A stretch of 64,000 bases of DNA from Sipunculus nudus (taxonomy: Eukaryota > Annelida > Sipuncula > Golfingiida > Sipunculidae), in the NCBI GenBank assembly GCA_026874595.1, contig CM049320.1, forward strand, positions 23,323,714-23,387,713, given 5' to 3'. A program made the translations under genes and the position numbers. The notes beneath the pieces are model-generated. The model ran no database searches and was not told the DNA's origin. It was given only the letters and a program-made list of their open reading frames with translations. Positions 37,285 through 47,700 of the stretch are shown piece by piece (position 1 is the first letter of the stretch; each line of letters starts with the position of its first letter).

Positions 37285-37535
37285 TATCCGAGTCCGAGTG
37301 CTAGTCCGAGTCCAGACCACTCGAGTCCAAGTTCGAGTCCTTGAGGTTAAAGTCCAAGTTCGAGTCCTTGAGGTTCAAGTCCCAGTCCGAGTCCTTTAGG
37401 TTCAAATCCAAGTCAGAGTCCTTCAGGTTCAAATCCAAGTCCGAGTCCTTCAGGTTCAAGTCCAAGTCCACCGAGTCCTTCAGGTTCAAGTCCGGGTTCA
37501 CCGAGTCACCTCGAAGCCGAGTAGGCCTGTAAGTC
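37285..37535. repeat. 27-bp minisatellite (AGTCC-rich)
   Basis: Units of 27 bp built on GAGTCCTTCAGGTTCAA plus TCCAAGTCC, about five good copies with degenerate AGTCCGAG words around them. Being a multiple of three, both strands stay open (SESFRFKSK on plus, NLKDSDLDL on minus); no start context or splice signal supports a gene. Confidence 0.75.
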
Positions 37536-37751
37536 CGAGTCAAATACACATCTCCTTGAAATAAATTTTTAATGGATATTCTAGATAATCATTTGAATTT
37601 TTAAGTTTTTTATATGTGCTTTTTACTTACTGCTTTTTAAATCACTGATGCCGATTTAAAGTTTTGTAAATATATAGTCTTATGTTGTATGCCTAACATT
37701 ATGTTGGTAGTTTGCGTATGTAGGCCTTTACACTTACAAGTCTTTATAGTA

Positions 37752-38560
37752 TGTGACAGGAATTTTTTCTCTGGACTCAATCTTGTGTTACGGAACCTAA
37801 TATAAACAGATCAGGTATGCGTGATGAACACAAATTCTATAACGGAGATAAAAAAATCAGATTCTTTAACACTAGGCAGCGGGAAATGTCTAGGGGAATG
37901 AATATAGAAGTCAGTGTTTTTTTTTTGTTAGCAAATAACTATAATTTATCCTTAAAACAATCCTAACAATACAATACACTAAATAAATACAGTAAAACAG
38001 CGGTAGAACAACAAGTCAATACAATCACATAGAAAATGCCCACAGTACCTGGATACCAACACCATCACAACGATAAGTCCTTTAAATGTAAACTCCCGGA
38101 GAATGACAGTCCAGTTGCAACACCCCAGTAACTGGGTAAACTGAAGTCCAAATGCATAAAATCCAGGAAAAAGTCTTTGAAAATGTATAATTTCCGCATT
38201 CGTCGGATAAGGTCCTAGAATCTGACACACGCTTCTGCGTCCGCTGGAATCTTCTCTGCTCTCTGCCTCTCCCTCCTGCTTAAACACCGCCCCTTATATA
38301 CTCTTCACCCCAAGCCGAGAACCTTCCACTTCTCGAACAGTCCATAAGATCTTGCACAACACAGTAAGCACGCGTTTCAGGAATTCTCTGGAAAAACAGC
38401 GTTGTGTATCTCTACATACCAGGCTCATCACGTGACCTCGGCCAGGCGTGAAAACCCAAGGCTTACATGACAACGAGAGTTAAAACCAGTATGGATTAAA
38501 CATAGAATGTAATACGCGGCCAGACACGAGCGCCACAACAGGAGCTACGGCCGCGTCACA
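37752..38560 (-). mobile_element. Probable solo LTR
   Basis: Bounded by TGTGAC (37752) and GTCACA (38555-38560), perfect short inverted ends with TG..CA. Flanks TAGTA and TAATA match at four of five bases, like a mutated target duplication. On the minus strand a TATA box (GTATATAAGGGG, about 38292-38303) lies within the element. It splits an AGTCCGAG-rich repeat (37285-37535 and 38585-38705). No internal gag/pol was seen. Confidence 0.5.
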
Positions 38561-38584
38561 TAATAAAAAGAGCACCTGTAACAC

Positions 38585-38705
38585 ATGTTTCCCCGAGTCC
38601 TCGTTGTCCGAGTACATGTCCGAGTTCAGAACCTTCGAGTCCAAGTCCGAGTCCGTGTCCCTCAAAAAGTGGACTCAAGTCCAAGTCCGGACTCGAATCC
38701 TACAT
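38585..38705. repeat. AGTCCGAG-rich fragment right of the LTR
   Basis: Words such as CCGAGTCC and AAGTCCAAGTCC match the minisatellite at 37285-37535. Confidence 0.6.
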
Positions 38706-39077
38706 CACTGTTTAGCGGCCTGTTGAACGATTACTGTCACGTGCCATGATTCTCAAATAAAAAAAAAAGTTAAAACATCATGCAGGAAGAACAATAAATA
38801 ATAGCCGTTCAGAATTTCCTGTGACCCCATTTCAGGTGCACGCTGGATCCTCCCAACCACGAGGATAACAAAATAGGTCATCGTAGCCTACTTTGAGTTT
38901 CCAAGGAGAGTTTACCTAGATATGTCAGCATTTTAACTTGGTCATACGGTTTAAAGGTCACCATTTGTGCCCTGTTAACGGAAGTGCTGGACTATTCAGA
39001 ACCTGTGATGCAGTAGACATTTACTTAAACACCCATGTTGGTGACATTTATACAACTTATGGAAAATATATTTTCAA

Positions 39078-39154
39078 ACGACTTCGTTTTTGAATTCTAT
39101 TGGTTGGGTATACCCTTTCCCTTCAGTTACCACACTTTTTCTAAACGAAGTCGT
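39078..39154. repeat. 12-bp inverted repeat
   Basis: ACGACTTCGTTT (39078-39089) and AAACGAAGTCGT (39143-39154) are exact complements, with about 53 nt between. Confidence 0.65.
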
Positions 39155-39729
39155 AATATATGCTTATCGGGCGACAAAACATACTTCAGCTGCTTATGAT
39201 AGGAATAGGGCATCCATTTAGACGAATTTTTTCGTCCGTCAGTATGTACCGTATTGAGTCAGTGATTGCATTGGACATTTACTGAAGATGGGTACCTGTA
39301 TACAAGAGGAAGTGCGCCATCGCATTTATTTTTAACAACAATCCAATGTGGCCCACAGGCAGCCATCTTGGAATTCGGGAAGAGGGTCATGTTAACCTGA
39401 GGACCATGTTTTAATCCGGCACATGCACCCCCCCCCCCCCCCTCCCCCCATAGTCCGGCCTGGAACTAATGATATATGATCGTATATTGTGATATATGCG
39501 AAATGTTTCTACATCATTATGACCTCCTGATGCCGAATCTAGTGGGTGCCAAATGATAAACCTAGGAAAATGTTTTTAAAACGGGAAAAACTAAATGGCC
39601 GCTGGAAACAAAGACAAAGGCCCATGGGCCATGACGCTCAGTTGAATTTGACATACAGGTGACACAGTGCATGCATTAATTATTTATTTTGAGTTGAAAT
39701 CTGGTGACAAATATTTGATCAGGAACCAT

Positions 39730-40937
39730 GAACCATGACTTCCAAGTTCATGACTTCCTAAGTACTCAAATCATGCTTTTTGCCCATTGTCCTCAGAAAA
39801 TAGGTTACAGTGACCTTATTGAGGTTTTCCAAGAAGATTTTACAAGGAACTCCCTAGATGTAAAGTTAGTAGTTTCTACGTCCAACTGCTACAGTGTGTG
39901 CTCATCTGACTTATAGAGTGCTAAAATCATACTCTTTTACACAGCTCACATAATATGGGCCACAATGACATTAAATCAGGTTTCAAAGGAATTTTTACAG
40001 GAACCTCCCTAGATCTTAATCATATTAGAGGTTTCTAGGTCCAACTGTAACCAGTCATGCAAATTTGTCTTATAAGGTGCTCAAAGCATGTTCTTTGACA
40101 TATCTTGCAGAATATAGGTCACGGTCATGACCTAATTTCTGGTTTCCTCAAAGATTTATCCAGGACCTCCCACAATGTCATGTTAGAAGAATCTAGACCA
40201 AATGTATACGATTTGTGCCCCGTCTGACTCACCGGGGGCTAAAAATCATGTTTTCGGCCTGTAGCTCGCAGAATATAGGTCACTATGACCTTAAATTTAG
40301 GGATTCCGTGGAGGTTTGCCCAAGACTAACCTAGATATAGCCTTTTAAGATTTTAGGGCTAGCGGTTACAATTTGTGTCCTATCTGATTCACTGGGTGCT
40401 CGAAACAGTTTTCGGCCCAAATAGTTCGCAAAATAAAGGTCACCATGAACTAATTCCATGTTTCCAAGGAGATTTGCTTAGGACGTCCCTGGATTTACAG
40501 GTACAAGTTTCTAGGTCTAACGGTTACGGTTTGTATCCTATTTATGGCCGGATTGCTTCATTTGAAGGTCATAAATATTGAGAAAAAAATGGGTAAAAAT
40601 TATAAAAAAAAATACAGGCGGCGTCACCAGTCTTTAGGAACTGATGAAACATTCCATGATCAATATGCATGTAAAGAACCATGGCAATCAGTACATACGT
40701 TATTCAGATACTGGAGCTTTTGTATAACTGTTTAAATTATTCTGGGAAGTACTTTCTATTCCCATAGCTCGGAGAATTTAGGTCGCAGTGAACTAATTTC
40801 AGGTTTCAAAGAATATTTTTATGGACCTCCAGTCAGTTTCTAGGTCCTGCTGTGACGATTTGTGCCCTAAGCCGGCCGGCCGGACGACGGACAAAGAGCG
40901 AATGCTATAGCTCAGATGACTTTCAGTCAGGTGAGCT
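39730..40937 (+). repeat. Tandem repeat related to the left-edge family
   Basis: Six or so diverged units of about 150-180 bp share AGAATATAGGTCAC, GACCTAATTTC, GGACCTCCC and GATTTGTGCCC. The right part (40560-40937) matches the units at 1-900 across the GGCGGCGTCACC variant, the TCCATGATCAATAT block, a GGACGACGGACAAA run and the terminal AGCTCAG..GTGAGCT hairpin. Confidence 0.75.
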
Positions 40938-41758
40938 TAAACCCTATCTTTTTTGTTCTTATCTTACCGACTAACCACAGTTGTGTGAGTAAGAGTACCC
41001 GTTTATGGCAGATATATAATGGCAAGAGTTTAATAATTCCTTTATTTTTTTACCACCTTCTTGCCTTGGCCCTCGGCCGGGATAAAGAAATTGCCCTATT
41101 TCTCAGCGGTAAAGTATGCAATAAAAACATAAGAATGATCAATATAACCTCCAAAATTGTTCCTTAGGTGTTACTTTAGCCCTTTACGCAATTCCCTAAA
41201 TAATAAATTACGTGGGAAAAGCTAAAACAAAAAATGAAAATCTTTCTCTCTGAAATCATACAGCAAAATTGTTCAATATTTTTTAGAAATAATCCTAGAG
41301 GTAAGCTCTCTCAAGTTTGTTCAAATGGTTTGGATTTGGTGAATTTCGGCCGAGTTACAGGAATTTGAACTTAGTCATTTGGCCAAGTAAGCATACTAAC
41401 ATAACAATCTCAGAAACGACAGGAGCTAGATTCACCAAGTTTTGTGCAAATGTTGGTCACATGACCAATATTTGAAATTGCAGTTTTTGTGGTGCCACGT
41501 ACATCGACGGGTTTTTTTACGGACAAAAACCTCATAATGTTAACCTTTTTCAAATGTTTTATGATGAAACTGTCAAGCTGAATCGTTACATTTTTCACAA
41601 ATATAATCATAGGGTAGGATTCTTTCAATTGTATAGGAAAAGATAGGGTTTGTTCATTTTTGGTAGAGTCATAAAAAGCTGAAGTTGGTCTTGTGGCCAT
41701 GAGTAAGCCTATTCCAAACTGAGGCCTTGAAAAAAGCATTGTAGCCAAAGGCTTTTAG

Positions 41759-41810
<52 letters not shown>

Positions 41811-42220
41811 CAGATTTACCTACAGGCCAAGATTGAGTCTGTATCTGTATCAGCCTGAAATTGTACATATTTATACAGAACAGTTTTGCTTTGTCGTATA
41901 CAAGACTGGTGGCGCCACCTACAATAATTTTGTACAGTTTATGTCCAGTTTATTTCTCAGGAGGGGTTTGATATAACAGTATATCAGCCTGAAACTGGGC
42001 ATATGTATAGGTTAAAAATAATACCACGCCACATCTATATTTAACACATGGGGACTATTGTTAAAAGATTTATTAATAAATAATCGTTTAATACTACAAA
42101 CGATTCTTAAGGAAATATTTATTTCAGGGTTTCATCTTGGCTTTCTACAGATTGTAAGAGGGGATCTACAACCCCATCTCAACTATATAAAAGTACAAAC
42201 TCTATAAAAAATACATTTCA
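40938..42220. other. Intergenic, no gene seen
   Basis: Contains a (TA)(TG)n tract at 41759-41806 and a GGTGGCGCCACC palindrome at 41908-41919. The 112-codon minus ORF (41410-41748) shows no family features. Confidence 0.4.
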
Positions 42221-42261
42221 TAGGCGGCGACCCCCCCCCCCCCCCCCCGAATAAAATGATG

Positions 42262-42321
<60 letters not shown>

Positions 42322-42529
42322 GCCGTGGTCACTAAAGCTACGGACCCACACCTTACTAAATAGTACCTCCGTGGCGGTATATGCGTCAGGTGCTTGTAAT
42401 ACCATAATTGAATAGCGCATTTTCCTACCCGTAAATGCTTACCATGCAAATACCTTTTATCGTTCCATGCCGTTGACGTTTGCTTTTAAAGCAACTAGAA
42501 GTTTTATTTACACTTAATTTGCACTTACG

Positions 42530-43006
42530 ATAGGCAGCATCTATGTATGCAAGGCTACATGAGTGGTGAGACACGTTTATAATATATGGTTTGTGTTCTG
42601 TCTACACGTGGTTACAAAGTAAAACACGCCCCTGTACTGTATGTTGCTCTATGGAACCTCAAGCTTGCCGGGAACGGCAGACGGGACACGGGCTGGCAGT
42701 GCGTGTTAGCATTTCGTCTCTAACTTGCGTCGAGGAATTACTTCAAACAACGCTGGGCTGATTTCGAAGTAGAGTCTCGGTTCTGATGCGATGTGGCTGT
42801 ATTTATTGCCTCAGCCAGCAGGGTATGCGTTCATTCCAGTTGTGTGTGTGTGTGTGTGTGTGTTTATTCACAACATAACTCCCGCAATCGTAAATTAACG
42901 GAACCTCATTAATTTTTCAAGGCATTTCGGGGAATGTGCCTAGGAAGAATCGATTAGATTTTGGTGTGCATCCAGCATCTTCTCGGGATTCTGGAGCGTC
43001 ATCAAG
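42530..43006 (+). repeat. ~0.5-kb direct duplication, copy 1
   Basis: From ATAGGCAGCATCTATGTATG to GGAGCGTCATCAAG. Aligns with 43809-44307 by eye at about 90 percent. Its last 180 bp is dispersed repeat A. Confidence 0.85.
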
Positions 43007-43085
43007 GAATATTCACATGTGTATGGTCACTGACGCATGAATGAACCTGGGAATATGGGAGAAAAAAATATGTGAATGCACAGAA
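42825..43085 (+). repeat. Dispersed repeat A, copy 3
   Basis: TG-rich head, GGCATTTCGGGGAATG, GAATCGATTAGATTTTGG and AAGGAATATTCACATGTG in the order given for copy 1. Confidence 0.75.
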
Positions 43086-43808
43086 GTTCCCGCCTCTTGA
43101 GTGTGGCGCGGTCACCTGTTCAGGTCACGCTCGAGCGACCAGTACCTCGAAGTATGTCCATACAGTGTGTTCGCATAGCGTTTATGAAACTTGTGCTCCA
43201 ATAGCGGAGGCACATGTATCTATTAGATTGCATATTTCTATTCTATATTATTATGCGGGTCTGAATAAGAAAGTTTGTCCACTGAAAATGTTTGAGATTG
43301 AATCGGGAAGACAGTGAAATGACTGGGAGATAACGATGACTTTAATACAAGTTTTTCTTAAGTATATCGTATATCAAGATATGAAAAAAAAGTATACCAC
43401 ACAATCACTCCCGCGAGAATTTCTGGTTATCTCTGCCAAGGGGCGGGAGCAATGATTTTTTTAAAGTTTTTTTTTTTTTTGGGGGGGGGGAAGGTATATT
43501 TGTTTTCTGTCAGCCACATACCTCAAAAAGTTATCATCGGATTTTGATGAATTATTCAGAATAGCTCGGCAATGATACAAGAAACAATTAGGGTGATCCG
43601 TATCATCATCTGGGTCAAGATTTCTCTAAGGAAAAAGCTGCATTTCTGATATATGCTGATAATGAGCTACCTTGAGCTTTTGCGATGGCGCAGCGTCGTC
43701 CGTCCGCCGTCGTCTGTCCGTTAACCCACGCTATCTCTAAAACCATTGGAGCTAGCATCACCAAATCTTATGCAAAAAATTAGTCATCTAAAAAATTTTA
43801 GCGCCACT

Positions 43809-44307
43809 ATAGGCAGCATCTATGTATGCAAGGCTATAAGAGTGGTAAGACACGTTTATATGGTACACCACTAGCAGTGCACCAGGTTTTTGTTCTGTCT
43901 ACACGTGGTTACACAGTAAAACACGCCCCTGTATGTATGTGGCTCTATGAAACCTCAAGCTTGCCGGGAACCTTGTATTTGTAGACGGGACACGAGCTGA
44001 CAGTCCGTGTTAGCATTTCGTCTCTAACTTGCGTCGAGGAATTACTTCAAACAACGCTGGGCTGATTTCAAAGTAGAGTCTCGGTTCTGATGCGATGTGG
44101 CTGTGTTTATTGCCTCAGCCAGGAGAGTATGCGTTCATTCTAGTTGTGTGTGTTTGTGTGTGTGTTTATTCACAAAATAACTCACGCAATCATGAATAAA
44201 CGGAACCTCATTAATTTTTCAGGGCATTTCGGGAATGTGCCTATGAAGAATCGAATAGATTTTGGTGTGCATCCAGCATTTCCTCTGGGTTCAGGAGCGT
44301 CATCAAG
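43809..44307 (+). repeat. ~0.5-kb direct duplication, copy 2
   Basis: Copy of 42530-43006, 1279 bp away, with small indels and a TG tract of different length. It includes another copy of dispersed repeat A (about 44125-44307). Confidence 0.85.
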
Positions 44308-44309
44308 AT

Positions 44310-45480
44310 TGCAAGCGTTGGTGTGTCTGTTTGTTTCTGATTAGCCACATGCTTGTAATGAGCTGTCTTGAAGGAGGTCTGCACTCTCTAATTGCTTTTA
44401 AGTTCTTTATTAAATCCTTTTGATTTTGTCGTCACGCAAAGTTTATCTACTACCCCTGATCAAGCATACATGCATGACAGTGGTAAGAATTTATCCGATC
44501 ACTGCTGAGAGATGTATTCACTTGACGAACCTCCCTTAATATAAGGAATTCATTCACAAACTGTTTATGATATATCACAAACATGTACTAATATTTTCTT
44601 TTACTTAGTAATTTTAAATACCATCTAAAACTAAAAAGGTCTTAGTCAAATAATTTTATTCTTAACTAAGAGCTTATTAAAGGTCTAATAAGGATCTGCA
44701 TTTAATTTCAGGTCAGAAATATTTGAACGTAAGATGAGGTATAGACTGGCCCAGTCGATTCAGTGGTAAGGTTTAATTCCTTTCGCCTGCAGAGCCATCA
44801 ATCCTGCTCACGCTGTGTCGTATCGTCTAGAGCAGGTACTGCCACCTCGCGGCTAATTATATAACTAATTTATGGCTCTCTGACCGACCAACTTCATCTG
44901 ATAAGAGTCACGTCAATCGCTATACATGGAATCACGTTTGTTTTTTACCCATTTTAGTGGCAAGCATAATACCAAAGCCCTGGCAGGGCTAAAGCAGAGG
45001 ATAAGTAAGAATATTGAATTTCATCTACGTCTTATCAATGAAACTAATCCTAGAAAATATTTAACGATAAACGATACACAATAATGTCGGGTCCGTCATT
45101 ACAAAAAGTAAATGCAATGTCAATGTTACAGAATTAACCTTCACTCGGCAGAAATATTGATTTTTTTAATAATGCATGTATAAATAATTAACTTCACATC
45201 CGTCTTATGAATGATCGTATATCAACATAAAAGTTTATTTTTTCGCATAACTTATGTTTAAGACCAATTAATTTTACTATAATTATATAAAGCCGAATAT
45301 CTCTCATCCAAAAAAATATTAATTAAGGAACTTTTTTACATGGATAGTACAACTATACTTTAGGCACTCTCCATGACTCGGAGGATGGTGATCAGTAGTC
45401 TCCACACAAGTATATATAGGAAACCGGAGGACCCCTGACCTTGGACGGGCTATTACAGGTATAAAATGACCACACTTTAG
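44310..45480. other. Intergenic between duplication and chordin 3' end
   Basis: AT-rich. GGAGGTCTGCACTCT near 44373 looks like a repeat end. No gene seen. Confidence 0.4.
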
Positions 45481-45496
45481 GACGCCCATAAAATTG

Positions 45497-45502
45497 TTTA
45501 TT
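45497..45502 (-). terminator. Poly(A) signal AATAAA of chordin
   Basis: TTTATT on the plus strand, about 200 bp downstream of the chordin stop in transcript orientation. Confidence 0.55.
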
Positions 45503-45504
45503 TT

Positions 45505-45701
45505 ATAACCACAATATTAAAAACTGTACAGACAACACCATATGTTTACATAGGTAATCCACTGGATTAATACGGGTCGGACTGACTCCGTCACACAGAG
45601 TTCTTATACCATTAAATAAAGTAATAAAATAATTAAATAGTAAGCACAAGTATGTACATATATGCAGGCTTGGTTAAAGATCTGTATTTTCCGTATCTAT
45701 G
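45505..45701 (-). other. Chordin 3'UTR
   Basis: Sequence between the stop codon (45704-45702) and the candidate poly(A) signal; no features seen. Confidence 0.5.
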
Positions 45702-45766
45702 CTAACCACGTTTGCTATGGGAACGCGTTCTTCTACGAATCTTCTTTCTGTTGCCACCATGCTTTT
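45702..45766 (-). CDS. CHRD: Chordin last exon, basic tail
   Basis: Acceptor TTTTTGCAG; encodes KHGGNRKKIRRRTRSHSKRG and TAG. Eleven of these twenty residues are Lys, Arg or His, unlike the acidic tail of human chordin. Confidence 0.88.
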
Positions 45767-47645
45767 CTGCAAAAATGGGGAGAGAATTATTAGGAAATGA
45801 TGCCACAACAGCTACACCAAAAGAGAAAATATAAAATAACGTTAACTGATCTTCTACGAGACGTAAATGTATTCATACATATATACTTATATAAGTCTGC
45901 AGCTTAAACATGCAAGCTCTGCTGAGTATGGAAGGATAAACCTTACATACGATGAAGTAATAAAGCAATTTTCTGGTACAGTTGTACAGTAAAATTGCTG
46001 ATTCCTTCGACTTCTCTACTTATTTTCCATTGTTTCAATAAAACAGACCTGCGACAGAAACTCTTTATTACTCCTTTTACACGACAAAGTTTTGCTTCCC
46101 ATCATAGGTATTACATAACTGCATGCTTTTCGCTTAATAAAATTATCCGTACTTTCGACATAATATTTCGTCTCCATTTTGCATATTTTTATTTTTTTTG
46201 TATTCTGGGAAGAATAGACGATCATATCTTCCTAGTGCTCAATCCTTAATTCATATTTTTTCTACGTCCATTTAATATAATAACATTGTAAATATAATGT
46301 ATATAAATTGCACAAATACAAAAATAAATAAAAATATGAAATCTTCACTCCTTTCACTGTAAGATATCTTTAGCGGTACTATAGACAGCTGGTTCTAACT
46401 GTAACAGCACTGTTCCATTATCTTATAGGCACTCTCTAAATTCTACTTTTATTTCAGACCCATTTAGGAAACGTCTGGGGAAGAGAAATCGTGTTGTACA
46501 ACAGAGCGTCGTTAATCCGAACGCTGTTTATCCAAAATATTTTATCCGAAATTGAACTGAGAACCGGAACTTTGACAGTTTATCCGAAATGTAAACATAG
46601 TTACATTTTGCCATACACCTACGGAGATGCATTTTTAATGCAGATTATATCCTAGATACTGCGCATGCGCAAAGTAAAGTTAATCCTGGCATGAGCGGTC
46701 CGCTGTACATCTAATTAGCGATCGTCCGTTTTACCGACTGAGACTTGAATATTTTAAAGTTTGTGATCCAACGAATACCTTCCTTCAAAGTCTAACCTCT
46801 ATGTAATTTTAAAATTGACAAAGTTAGGAGGAAATTGTGAAATTACGTTGTAGACTTGTTGTTAATAACTAATGTTTCTACCATTACAGTACGTTGCCAT
46901 GACAGCAAGTTCTATGCTTAGTATAGTTAACCCACTTTCAAGTACAAGTATACAAGTAAACAAGTTAACTCCATTGGATGAATGTCAAACAAACATAGTC
47001 CAATGCATACTGCATTATCATTAAACACAAATACTGGGGCAATTTGTTACATTGTTGCATATGCCAAGCACGTTTTCGTGCAGATAAAATGCTATTTAAC
47101 CCCTTCCCCCGAAGAATAAATCAAACAAAACCGAAGTTGTGTGATTTTGCTAAGAACTGCCAGGGTTTATGTTTTTTTTCACATATATAAGAAATGGAGG
47201 CTGTGTGATTATTAAGGCACTGTCGGCCCCATGTAAAGCAACTTTTGCAGCAGCCAGTATTCTAGTGTCTCTCTTTCTAATTCATCCATGTAAAGTCAAT
47301 AGTGGCGATTAGGTTTTATTTTTTTATTGCATACAAAGAAAAATATACATATACTGAAACAGATAAATACAAATACGATGAACAATATAGACATACATAT
47401 AACACAAAAGGAAAATGACAAATGGTCATTATATATATACTAGCTATTATATAGAGATAAGTTTAACATTTTTTTATCTTTCGGCACATAGCAGACCTTC
47501 AGATTTTCAAGATCTCAACACATCTCTCCCACTTTTTATTGTGTGGTCTCTTTTACCTTTCATTTTGCTGCTCTATCTTCTATACTTACAATTTTAGCTA
47601 AGAATTCTTTAAATAGCTTAAATATTGGTTTCTTTTCCTCACATC

Positions 47646-47700
<55 letters not shown>

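Noticed and set aside
37301-37549. Open frames encoding 9-residue repeats on both strands
   Set aside because: A 27-bp repeat keeps all frames open; no start context or splice signals and it continues as a non-coding repeat across the LTR.
40860-40895. GGCCGGCCGGACGACGG as a CpG-island promoter
   Set aside because: It is the GGACGGAC-type block of the repeat family, present at every unit end.
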